Source: Opitutaceae bacterium | GTDB lineage: Bacteria > Verrucomicrobiota > Verrucomicrobiia > Opitutales > Opitutaceae | Length of the DNA stretch: 52,300 nt | Direction: 5' to 3' | Assembly (NCBI GenBank): GCA_027485815.1 | Contig: JAIXQE010000140.1 | Location: 1-52,300, forward strand | Made by a program: the position numbers and the translations under genes | Notes under the pieces: generated by a model | The model's input: the letters and a program-made list of their open reading frames with translations, nothing else | What the model was told of the DNA's origin: nothing | The model's database searches: none | Part shown: positions 1 through 7,825 of the stretch, piece after piece | How the letters are laid out: the number at the start of each line of letters is the position of its first letter | Position numbering within the stretch: position 1 is the stretch's first letter

Positions 1-2255
1 GCCCCGGGTTTGCCCGCGAGGACCGCGAGCACGGGGCGCAGTCCCCGCAGGAACGCGTGCCCGGCCTCGGTCGGCTCCCAGTCCTCCCACGCGTAGGCGA
101 CGTCGGGGCGCTCGAAGCGGCCGCCGAGGTAGTCCGCGCTGTACCCCGGCCGTTGCAGGCGATCCCAGGCGACCGGGAGGCCGCGGTGCTGGCGGTCGGC
201 CTGCGGGCGGAGCCGCCAGTAGAGGCCCCATTCCCACGGGGTGACCGCGGAGACGCCGTGCAGCCGGAACGCGGGCCAGTTCTCGCGGTGGTAAGCGGCC
301 AGCACCGGATCGCGCTCGCGGAGTTCGCGGGCGTTGATCGGCGTTGGGTAGTCCCAGCGGTGCCAGACCTGGCCGGCCTTGAGGCGCGCGGCCTCCCAGC
401 GGAGATTGTCTCGTTCGCGGACCGAGATGGGGAACGCGGCGTCGCCGAGGAATTGCGCGTTCCACTCGGCGAGGGCGAATTGCCACGGCACGCGGGCGGA
501 GCCGAAGTCGCGCCGGCCCTGGAACCAGCCGCGGTAGAGGGTCCAGTCCCAGGAGAACGGCGCCGCGTACTCGCAGAGGAACAGGGGCTTCACGCCGCGC
601 GCGGCCCAGCCCGCGAACCAGTCCGAGAGCTCCTGGGGCGGCGCGAAGTTGGCGTAGAAGTTGACCGTGTGCAGGGCGCCCAGGTTGCCCGCGGCGTGGT
701 GGTAGGTGACGCGCGACTCGTCGAACTGGCGGACCACCGCCTCCGCTCGCAGCGCCAGCGAGGCGTTGTGGCGGGCCCACGGTTCCCGGAGATCGCCCTG
801 GCCGAGCACGCGGTCGGGATCCATGTCGCCGGCGTAGCCCGCCGCGTTGTGGCTGAGCGCGAAGGCGACCACGGAAGCATGGTTCTGCACGCGGCGCACG
901 TAGCGTTCGGCGTGTTCCGCATAGCCCGCCGGGACGCCGGACCCGCCCCACTCGTAGTGGGAAAAGTGCGGCTGGGTAAAGGCGACCAGCATGCCCTCCT
1001 CATCGGCCGCGCGCAGGATCTCCGCGAAGCTGAGGTGCGCCCCCGGCTCGCAGCCGTAGTTGTGGGTGTAGACGAAGTTGAAGCCGATGCGGCGGAGGCG
1101 CCGGAACGTCTCGCGGGCGCCCTCGGAGGAGGCCGTGACGGTGCTGACCTGCGCGTTGTCCAGCGTGGTGGCGAAGAGCTGGAGCCGCGTGCCGTTAAGC
1201 ACGAAGTCGCGGCCCTCGGTCCAGAACTCGCGGAAGCCGAAGCGCACCGGCAGCGCCTCGTCCAGCGCCGTGCCGTCCTCCGCCACGAGGGTGGCGACCA
1301 GATCGTGAAGGTGGTCCGGCGTGTGGAGGTCCCACGCGAGCTCGGGCCGCCAGCGCTCCACGAAGGCCAGCCGGCCCCGGCGCACCTCGCGCCCGACGAA
1401 GGCCGGGCTGCGCCAGCGGTGCACCTCGGCCCCCGCGCGCGCCACCCGCACCTCGACGCGGTAGCGCCGCGCGGGGTCGAGGCCCTCCAGGCCGACCTCG
1501 ACGCGGGTTTCCCCGCGCCGCCACGAGGGGTCCACCTTGACGTCCGCGAGCCGGGCGCCCGCGGGCTGGCCCACGAGGAAGATATCGCCGCAGAGCCCGC
1601 GGCGCTCGACCCGGCCCTTGATCGTGCGCGCCTGGTTGCTGTCCGAGTACGAGACGAGGACCGCCCGCAGCGGCATCGCCGAAACCTGGAGGCTGAGGCG
1701 GTGGGTGCCGCCCGGGCGGCAGTGCGCGCCGACGTCGAGCTCGCCCCCAGGGTAGCGGATCTCGCCCACGCGGCGGCCGTCGATCCACACGACGGCGAGC
1801 GAGTTCACGTAGTCCGCGCTGAGCCGGATCCCGCGCCCGTCCCAGCCGGCGGGGACGGCAAACTCGCGCTCGTACCACGCGACCTCGAGGGCCGGCAGCG
1901 ACCGGTTCGCCCACGCCGCGTGGGCGTGGACAACCTGCGAATCCTTCTGCGGGTAGTCGCCGATGCCGGGCCAGCTGCCGGGCACCTTGAAGAAGCCCCA
2001 CTGGCCCGTCGGCGGCGGCCGTTCGCCCGGGTCGGCGGGCTGCCAGCGCCAGAGCCCGTTCAGGCAGACGCGCTCCCGCGTGGACGAGGCCTCGCGGTAG
2101 GCTCCGGCGAGGTCCCAGACCGCGGTGACCCCGGCCGGCAACGGTGCCGCGAAGGCGGAATCCGGCGCCGCGGCCCGGGCGGCCGCCGGGAGCAGGCACG
2201 CGAGCCACAGCGCGGGCGCGAGGCGGCGCAGGCGTTGGATGCGCGCCGGGTTCAC
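1..2255 (-). CDS. Glycoside hydrolase family 2-like protein (beta-galactosidase type), C-terminus cut by window edge
   Basis: The frame is open from a GTG at 2255 to the window edge, giving about 750 residues without a stop. It begins with a basic N-region and a hydrophobic Ala/Leu stretch ending ARA around residue 28, so it is probably exported. A jelly-roll sugar-binding region follows (about 50-230), then an immunoglobulin-like region and a TIM-barrel region containing RRIGFNFVYTHNY (about 400). The nucleophile block reads PLFLCEYA with Glu562, like LacZ LCEYAH. The acid/base block, which in LacZ reads SLGNE, reads ALSHN here, so Asn470 sits where the catalytic Glu is expected. The GTG overlaps the stop of the upstream sulfatase (GTGA), implying translational coupling. 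Substrate is unknown; family assignment is secure, activity is not. Confidence 0.85.
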   Translation of the reverse strand, partial: MNPARIQRLRRLAPALWLACLLPAAARAAAPDSAFAAPLPAGVTAVWDLAGAYREASSTRERVCLNGLWRWQPADPGERPPPTGQWGFFKVPGSWPGIGDYPQKDSQVVHAHAAWANRSLPALEVAWYEREFAVPAGWDGRGIRLSADYVNSLAVVWIDGRRVGEIRYPGGELDVGAHCRPGGTHRLSLQVSAMPLRAVLVSYSDSNQARTIKGRVERRGLCGDIFLVGQPAGARLADVKVDPSWRRGETRVEVGLEGLDPARRYRVEVRVARAGAEVHRWRSPAFVGREVRRGRLAFVERWRPELAWDLHTPDHLHDLVATLVAEDGTALDEALPVRFGFREFWTEGRDFVLNGTRLQLFATTLDNAQVSTVTASSEGARETFRRLRRIGFNFVYTHNYGCEPGAHLSFAEILRAADEEGMLVAFTQPHFSHYEWGGSGVPAGYAEHAERYVRRVQNHASVVAFALSHNAAGYAGDMDPDRVLGQGDLREPWARHNASLALRAEAVVRQFDESRVTYHHAAGNLGALHTVNFYANFAPPQELSDWFAGWAARGVKPLFLCEYAAPFSWDWTLYRGWFQGRRDFGSARVPWQFALAEWNAQFLGDAAFPISVRERDNLRWEAARLKAGQVWHRWDYPTPINARELRERDPVLAAYHRENWPAFRLHGVSAVTPWEWGLYWRLRPQADRQHRGLPVAWDRLQRPGYSADYLGGRFERPDVAYAWEDWEPTEAGHAFLRGLRPVLAVLAGKPG

Positions 2256-3889
2256 GGCTGCTTGCGCTTGCCCTGCTTGGCCCCCGGAGCACCAGCCGGC
2301 GGCGGGTCGGTACGGGCGAGCCGGGCGTTCTCCTCCGCCTGCCGTTCCCAGAGGGCCGCCAGCGTCCGGACGCGGTCCGGTTCGGCCGCCGCGAGGTCGC
2401 GCTGCTCCCCGCGATCGCGCGCCAAATCGTAGAGCTCCCACGGGCCGTCCTTCAGCGCGACGAGCTTCCAGTCGCCCGCGCGCAGGGCCCGGTTGCCCTC
2501 GTGCTCCCACCAGAGAAATTCCCGGTCGAGGGGAACCTCGGCGGCGAAGGCGGGCACGAGGCTCCGCCCCGGCCACGCGGGCACCGGATGCCCGCGGACC
2601 ACGGCGGGCCGGGCCGCTCCTGAGAGTTCGAGGAGCGTCGGGGCCACGTCGATCAGGTGGACCGGCGTGTGGCGGAGCTCGCCCCGGGCGCGGATGCCGG
2701 CGGGCCAGTGCGCGATCAGCGGCGTGGCGATGCCGCCCTCGTGCACCCAGGTCTTGTGGCGGCGGAACGGCGTGTTGGCGGCGCTCGACCAGCCCGGCCC
2801 GAGGCTCAGGTAGGTCGCGGCCGAGCCCGGCGCCGCCTGCGGATCGTGGCCGCCACCGCGGACCATGATCTCCGCACTGGCGCCGTTGTCCGAGCCGAAG
2901 AGGATCAGCGTATTGTCGAACGCGCCCATCGCGCGCAGCTGCGCCAGCACCCGGCCCAGCTCGCGGTCCATCTGGTCGACCATCGCCGCGTGCACCGCCA
3001 TCTTGGCCGCCTGGAAGGCGCGCTGCTCCGGCGTGAGTTCGGTCCAAGGGAGCGGGCGGTTGACCTCGCCGGGCCCGAGCGCGCGGATCGCGTCGGGGAA
3101 GGCGTAGGGCGGACCCACGTCTCGCTCCATTGGGGGCAGGTCGTGGCGGACGAGCCCGAGGCGGCGCTGGCGCGCGTGCCGCTCGGCGGCGATCGCGTTC
3201 CAGCCCCGGTGGTACGCGTCGCGGTGGCGGGCGATGTCGGCCGCCGGCGCGTGCAGCGGGAAGTGCGGGGCGGTGAAGGCCAGGTAGAGGAAGAACGGCC
3301 GGCCGGGGAAGCGCGCAGCGTGGTCGCGCAGGTACTTCACCGCGTGCTCCGCGGTGGCGGCGGTGGCATGGTAGTCGGGGGTCTGCACGCCGGGCAAGCC
3401 GTCGTCGGTGTTGCCCGGGGCGAGGAAGAAATTGTTCTGCCCCTGCCCGATCTCGAAGCTGTGTGCGAAGCCTTGCGCGCGGGGCGGGCCGTCGACGTGC
3501 CACTTGCCGGCGTGGAGGCTCCGGTAACCCGCCGGGGCGAGCAACTCGCTCGCGAGCGGCGCCCAAGCGGGGCGCAGGCCGCGGCCCCCGCTCGGCACCC
3601 CCGCCACGACGTCGCGCCGCACCTGCTGCGCGTAGAAGCCCGTCAGAACCGCCGCCCGCGAGGGCCAGCAGCGGGACGTGCTGTACGCCTGGGTGAAGCG
3701 CAACCCGCCAGCGGCGAGCGCGTCGAGGTTCGGGGTCGGGATCTCCCCGCCGTAGCAGCCGAGGTCGGAGTAGCCGAGGTCGTCGGCCAGAATGACGAGG
3801 AAGCTCGGCGGCGCGGCGGGGGCGGGCGCGGCGGCGCAGGCGACGGAGGCGAAGACGAGGCCGGCAAGGAGCGAAAGGAGGGGGCGCAT
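2252..3889 (-). CDS. Secreted sulfatase (formylglycine-dependent, arylsulfatase A family)
   Basis: 545 residues with a signal peptide (hydrophobic LLSLLAGLVFASVACA, cleavage near residue 20). The N-terminal metal-binding motif LADDLGYSDLG (about 34-44) and the CWPSR motif with Cys74 are the signatures of type I sulfatases, whose Cys is converted to formylglycine by a maturase (not in this window). Further family motifs are GKWHVDG, LYLAFTAPHFPLHAP and LFGSDNGAS (metal-binding Asp-Asn). Length is normal for secreted polysaccharide sulfatases. It lies between a dimethylformamidase-like gene and the GH2 gene on the same strand and overlaps the latter, so the trio is probably one operon acting on a sulfated glycan in the periplasm or outside the cell. 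The exact sulfated sugar cannot be read from sequence. Confidence 0.93.
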   Translation of the reverse strand: MRPLLSLLAGLVFASVACAAAPAPAAPPSFLVILADDLGYSDLGCYGGEIPTPNLDALAAGGLRFTQAYSTSRCWPSRAAVLTGFYAQQVRRDVVAGVPSGGRGLRPAWAPLASELLAPAGYRSLHAGKWHVDGPPRAQGFAHSFEIGQGQNNFFLAPGNTDDGLPGVQTPDYHATAATAEHAVKYLRDHAARFPGRPFFLYLAFTAPHFPLHAPAADIARHRDAYHRGWNAIAAERHARQRRLGLVRHDLPPMERDVGPPYAFPDAIRALGPGEVNRPLPWTELTPEQRAFQAAKMAVHAAMVDQMDRELGRVLAQLRAMGAFDNTLILFGSDNGASAEIMVRGGGHDPQAAPGSAATYLSLGPGWSSAANTPFRRHKTWVHEGGIATPLIAHWPAGIRARGELRHTPVHLIDVAPTLLELSGAARPAVVRGHPVPAWPGRSLVPAFAAEVPLDREFLWWEHEGNRALRAGDWKLVALKDGPWELYDLARDRGEQRDLAAAEPDRVRTLAALWERQAEENARLARTDPPPAGAPGAKQGKRKQP

Positions 3890-3943
3890 CGGCGGGGCAC
3901 GCCGAGGAAAGCGCCGGGCGGCGCCGCCCGCAAGCCGTCCCGG

Positions 3944-6313
3944 TCAGCGCGCCGGGCGGGGCACGCCGAAATGGGCGAGCACGTTGCGGAGCAGTCCCGC
4001 CATCCGCGGGTCATCCGCCAACACCCAGCCGGAGCCGATCGCGCCCGCATTGAAGACCCGCCCGCCATCCGGGCGCTCCCAATAGATGAGGTCCGCGCCC
4101 GTGTCCTCCGCGGGCTGGACCCGGCGCGAGAAGTAATCGAAGGCGCTGCCGCCCTTGCGCCAATGGACCCTCCCCCGCGCCAGCACGGCGATCCCCGCCG
4201 GATCAGCCGGCACGCTGCCGCCGGGCGGGGAGGGCTCCTGCTGCAGGCGGGCGAAGGTCGAGGGCAGGACGTCGAACTCGTGCGCGTTCGCGCGGCGCAC
4301 CCCGTCGCCCGCGTCGCCGAACGTGTCCCCGCGGCGCAGCCCGAGGTCCTCGGGTTGGCGGAACAGGAAGTGGGCGGGCTCCTCGACCACGTAGGGCCCG
4401 AACTGCTCCGGGGCCGCGGGCGCGTTGAAGCCGAGCAGGTCGAGGGCGATCAGGTTCACCCCGGGATGCCCGCACTCGCGCAGCAGCCCGCCGCGCCGTC
4501 CGTCGTGGCTGTGCCAGGCCTCGCCGCGGCGGGCGGCGGGCACCCGCGCCCCGGGACCGTCGGCCTTGCGGCATTCCATCACGGTGCCGGCGGCATCGAA
4601 GGACACCCGCCAGTAGACGGAGTTGCCGCTGAGCACGACGAGGTTGCCGCCGCCGCGCAGGTAGGCCTCCGCCCCGGCGTACATCGGGAGCGACCAGTAC
4701 TCGCTGTGCCCGACGACGAGGACCGCCGCGTAGCCGCGGAGCAGCCCCGGATCGCGGTGAAGATCGAGGTCGCTGGCGGTGTCGCAGGCGTAGCCCTGCT
4801 CCTCGAGCCACACGTGCGTGAACCGGTCGGCGCGGGCGAGGTGGCTGTAGCGCGTGGGGCCGCCGTAGAGGACGTGCGGGCCGGCGACGGGCCACGGCAT
4901 CCGCAGGCCCATCTGGTAGGTGCCCTGGCCGCGGGCGTGGTCGCGGTAGAGGTTGAAGGCGGGGAGGCCGCGGGAATCCCGCTCCACGCCGCCCGTGCCC
5001 CAGACCTGGTGCAACCCGGCGCGCGGCAGGGCGAACGGGGTGGCGTTGTAAGCGCGCCACGTGTTGGTCGCAAACAGCAGCAGCAACGGCGCGCGCGCCC
5101 GCGCCGGATTCCGCCGGACCACGAAGGTGCAGTCATACCGGCACGGAGCGCCGTCGTAGGGGAAGGTGAAACGGGCGACGTACAGTCCCGGGCGCGCGTC
5201 CGCGGGCACCGCCCAGCGGTGCGTGACGTCCCAGCGGCAATCGTAGAGGTCGTCGGCGGCGAGCCGCAGGCCGTGCCCGCGGCGCGGGTCCGCGACCGGT
5301 TCGGGCGCGCCGAAGCGGGGGACGTCCGCCGCGAACGACGGCCCGCCGATCATCCAGGTGCCGAGGTTGACGATCCGCCCCTCGCGTCCCCCGCCGGACG
5401 CATCCGCGACACGCTCTCCCCGCTCCTCGTCCAGCGGCCACCACGCGAGCGCGCCCGGCGCCGGCGGTCCGAGCCCCCGTGCGGCGAAACGCAGTTCCAC
5501 CTCCGCGGCGGTCAGGGCCCGCCCATAGACCGCAGGCGCCGCCAGGTCCCCGTCGAGGAACCGTTGCGCGACTCCCCCCTCCCCCATCGCCCCGAGCCGC
5601 AGCGGGTGCGCGCCGGGCCGGAGCGGACCGGCGAAGGGCCACGCGCCCGCCTCCACCCCATCGACGAAGACCCGCTTGATCGCCCCGTCCCAGGTCGCCA
5701 CGAGGTGATGCCACTGGTCCCGACGGATTCGGCCGGGGGCGGTGCGGTGCACGACCTGCGTCTCCTGCGAGACGCCGTCCCCGAGGAAGAAGCCGACGTA
5801 GCCCCCTTCCCCGAGGCCGAGCGCGAAGCCGTCGTCGGCGGTCTTGTCCTCCTGCGTGATCAGGCCCTGGAGGCGCCCGAGGTCCCAGGGGCGGAGCCAG
5901 CACTCGAGGGTGAGCGCGCGGAGTTCCGGGCCGAAGCCGCGGGCGCAGGCGACGTAGGAGCCCGGGTGGATCGGCTGGGGGCGCGCGGGTGCAGGCGGGA
6001 ACCGGTGGAGCACCTCATCCCCCTCCGGGTCATCAATCCGGCGCCCGAGGCGGCAGAGCGTCAACGCGTAGGGCACGCTGGCGCTCACGCACAGCTCGAG
6101 CTGACCGCCGGCGGGCACCGAGTGTTCGAGCGGGTAGGCGTGCACCCCGGGCACGGCGAGCGGCAGGTGGGGCGGGAGCGGGCCCGCGAGATCCGGGGCC
6201 GCCGGGGCGGGCCGCGTGGCGCAACCGGGCTGGGGCAGCGCGCCGGCGGCTGCCGCGGCGGCGGCCAGTCCGGAGCGACAGAGGAAGGCGCGGCGGCCGG
6301 GCAAGGGGTTCAT
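3944..6313 (-). CDS. Exported N,N-dimethylformamidase large-subunit-like protein with internal LamG domain
   Basis: 789 residues from the ATG at 6313, chosen because it gives an export signal: RRAFL followed by a long Ala-rich segment (Tat-like); a longer in-frame reading would bury it. A LamG/concanavalin-type domain lies at about 125-270 (LTLECWLRPWD, WHHLVATWDG, RVFVDGVEAG). The C-terminal half matches the dimethylformamidase beta-subunit domain: NTWRAYNATPF, GGPTRYSHL, VVGHSEYWS and GGGNLVVLSGN. In characterised DMFase the iron is held by two Tyr and one Glu; Tyr422 (WRAYN), Tyr456 or Tyr466, and Glu538 (HSEYW) have similar spacing, so a metal site may be kept (inference). It heads a probable operon with the sulfatase and GH2 genes. 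An amidase or other hydrolase on a polymer is possible; the substrate is unknown. Confidence 0.75.
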   Translation of the reverse strand: MNPLPGRRAFLCRSGLAAAAAAAGALPQPGCATRPAPAAPDLAGPLPPHLPLAVPGVHAYPLEHSVPAGGQLELCVSASVPYALTLCRLGRRIDDPEGDEVLHRFPPAPARPQPIHPGSYVACARGFGPELRALTLECWLRPWDLGRLQGLITQEDKTADDGFALGLGEGGYVGFFLGDGVSQETQVVHRTAPGRIRRDQWHHLVATWDGAIKRVFVDGVEAGAWPFAGPLRPGAHPLRLGAMGEGGVAQRFLDGDLAAPAVYGRALTAAEVELRFAARGLGPPAPGALAWWPLDEERGERVADASGGGREGRIVNLGTWMIGGPSFAADVPRFGAPEPVADPRRGHGLRLAADDLYDCRWDVTHRWAVPADARPGLYVARFTFPYDGAPCRYDCTFVVRRNPARARAPLLLLFATNTWRAYNATPFALPRAGLHQVWGTGGVERDSRGLPAFNLYRDHARGQGTYQMGLRMPWPVAGPHVLYGGPTRYSHLARADRFTHVWLEEQGYACDTASDLDLHRDPGLLRGYAAVLVVGHSEYWSLPMYAGAEAYLRGGGNLVVLSGNSVYWRVSFDAAGTVMECRKADGPGARVPAARRGEAWHSHDGRRGGLLRECGHPGVNLIALDLLGFNAPAAPEQFGPYVVEEPAHFLFRQPEDLGLRRGDTFGDAGDGVRRANAHEFDVLPSTFARLQQEPSPPGGSVPADPAGIAVLARGRVHWRKGGSAFDYFSRRVQPAEDTGADLIYWERPDGGRVFNAGAIGSGWVLADDPRMAGLLRNVLAHFGVPRPAR

Positions 6314-6432
6314 CGGCGGTGGAGCGCTCAACGGGCCGGGGGCGACGGCGGGCGGGGCATACCCCCACCCCACCCCGGCCGGGGGCCGGAGGCAAGCGCG
6401 CCGCCGGCCGCCGCGGCGCCGCGGACGGACGC

Positions 6433-6460
6433 AAAAAAGGGGCGCCCGCGGGCGCCCCGG
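6433..6460 (-). terminator. Rho-independent terminator
   Basis: A perfect 20-base palindrome (6439-6458, arms GGGGCGCC and GGCGCCCC) is followed, on the minus strand, by six T (A run at 6433-6438 on the plus strand). It lies 23 bases beyond the stop of the small secreted-protein gene and is placed to end the microcompartment transcript or that gene's own. Confidence 0.75.
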
Positions 6461-6482
6461 AAAGGATCGGACTGGGCCGGAA

Positions 6483-6803
6483 TCAGCTCTTCACCTCGGC
6501 CACCTTGGAGGCCGTGATGACCTTCTTGCCGTCCTTCTCGCTGACGGAGCCGGTCACGGTGATCTGCTTCACGCCCTTGCAGACGGTGCCGTGGAACTTC
6601 TTGGCGACATCGTTCTGTGCCATCAGGTAGGTGGTGTCCTTGCCACCCTCCTTAACGACGACCGCGTTCTGGCACGCGTCGGTCTGCTTCAGCGAGCACT
6701 TGGCGCACTGGCCGGCGCCGGTGAGGGTGACTTCCTTGTCGGCGGCGAAGGCAGAAGCGGCGATGAAGGCCGCGGCGAGGGGAGCGAGGAACAGCTTTTT
6801 CAT
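6483..6803 (-). CDS. Small secreted cysteine-containing protein (DUF6370-like)
   Basis: 106 residues, start ATG at 6803 preceded by AAGGAG ten bases upstream. The first 20 residues (MKKLFLAPLAAAFIAASAFA) are a clear signal peptide with cleavage after AFA. The mature part carries CAKC at about 34-37, further Cys at about 43 and 75, and a C-terminal segment ITVTGSVSEKDGKKVITASK. The pattern of Cys-X2-Cys plus a GTV-C-G and a TGxVSEKDGKK segment resembles small uncharacterised proteins (DUF6370) common in Planctomycetota and Verrucomicrobiota. Metal or thiol chemistry outside the cytoplasm is a guess. It follows the dehydrogenase gene by 76 bases on the same strand, so it may be the last gene of the microcompartment transcript or have its own promoter. 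Confidence 0.75.
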   Translation of the reverse strand: MKKLFLAPLAAAFIAASAFAADKEVTLTGAGQCAKCSLKQTDACQNAVVVKEGGKDTTYLMAQNDVAKKFHGTVCKGVKQITVTGSVSEKDGKKVITASKVAEVKS

Positions 6804-6879
6804 AGGGTGGTAACTCCTTGACCGAAACCACCCGCAACGGAATGGCAAGGAGGAACACCCCAAGACCGGAAGCCCGGAA

Positions 6880-7809
6880 TCAGGCGCGTTTGACCTTGGC
6901 GAACGTGTCGTTGAGCGCCTTGGCGGAGGCCTGCAGGGCCTGCAGTTCCTTGGGCCAGAGTTCGACCTCGACGTGGGCCAGCGCGCCCGCCCGGCCGACC
7001 ACGGTGGGGACGCTGATCGCGGTGCCGCGGAGGCCGTAGGCCCCCTGCTGGACCGTGGCGACGGGCAGCACCTGGCGGCGATCGAGGGCGATCGCGTGGA
7101 TCACCTCGGCGATCGTGGCGCCGACCGCCCAGCCGGCCCCGCCCTTGCGGCGGATGACCTCGGCGCCGCTGCCCTTGGTGCGCTCAAACACTTGAGTCTG
7201 GAAGGCGGGCGTGCAGCCGGGCATCCGCACCAGCGGCAGGCCGGCGTACGTGGCGGAGGACCACACGGGGAACATAGAGTCGCCGTGCTCGCCGAGAATC
7301 AGGGCCTTCACCTGCGTCGGCGCGAGCTTCAGCTCCTGCGCGATCAGCGAGCGGAAGCGGGCGGTATCGAGCATCGTGCCGAGACCGAGCACCTGCGACC
7401 ACGGCAGGCCGAGGCGGGACGCGGCGAGCTGCGTCAGGATGTCGACCGGATTGGAAACCACGAACACCAGCGCGTCCCGGCGCATCCCGGCGGCCTTGAG
7501 GCTGTCGAGGATGCCGTTGAACAGGGCGACGTTGCGGTTGATCAGGTCGAGGCGGGACTCGTCGGGCTTGCGGCGGAGGCCGGCGGTGATGACGAAGAGG
7601 TCGCTGTCCTTCGCGCGGGCGTAGTCGCCGGAGTAGATGCGCTGGTCGGCGAGGGAGGAGGCGCCGTGGAGGAGGTCGAGCGCCTCGCCCTCGGCCAGGT
7701 CGGCGTTGGCGTCGAGGATCTGGATCTCGGAGACGATGCCGGCGCACTGGAGCGCGAAGGCGGCGTTGGAGCCGACGCGGCCGCCGCCGCCGATGATGGA
7801 GACTTTCAT
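6880..7809 (-). CDS. Lactate/malate dehydrogenase-family enzyme of the microcompartment operon
   Basis: 309 residues. N-terminal Rossmann motif GGGGRVGS (7-14), Asp33 at the end of the second strand (NAD rather than NADP preference), catalytic His175 in LGEHGDS, Asp148 in LDTARF. In PVM operons this gene is usually called lactate dehydrogenase and is thought to recycle NAD inside or near the compartment. The specificity loop reads AGLRRKPDESR: counting back from the conserved substrate Arg86, residue 80 is Arg. That position is Gln in lactate dehydrogenases and Arg in malate dehydrogenases, so the real substrate may be a dicarboxylate or an aldehyde analogue. It is the last enzyme gene of the operon, 16 bases after the aldolase. 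A second, clearly housekeeping malate dehydrogenase lies at 44719-45702. Confidence 0.85.
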   Translation of the reverse strand: MKVSIIGGGGRVGSNAAFALQCAGIVSEIQILDANADLAEGEALDLLHGASSLADQRIYSGDYARAKDSDLFVITAGLRRKPDESRLDLINRNVALFNGILDSLKAAGMRRDALVFVVSNPVDILTQLAASRLGLPWSQVLGLGTMLDTARFRSLIAQELKLAPTQVKALILGEHGDSMFPVWSSATYAGLPLVRMPGCTPAFQTQVFERTKGSGAEVIRRKGGAGWAVGATIAEVIHAIALDRRQVLPVATVQQGAYGLRGTAISVPTVVGRAGALAHVEVELWPKELQALQASAKALNDTFAKVKRA

Positions 7810-7825
7810 GGGGACGCGGGGAGGG

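Noticed and set aside
57-6517. Very long plus-strand open frames (57-2432 and 2657-6517) opposite the glycosidase, sulfatase and DMFase-like genes
   Set aside because: Their translations are Arg/Ala/Gly/Pro/Val-rich with no recognisable family, as expected for antisense frames in GC-rich DNA; the minus-strand frames carry clear motifs.
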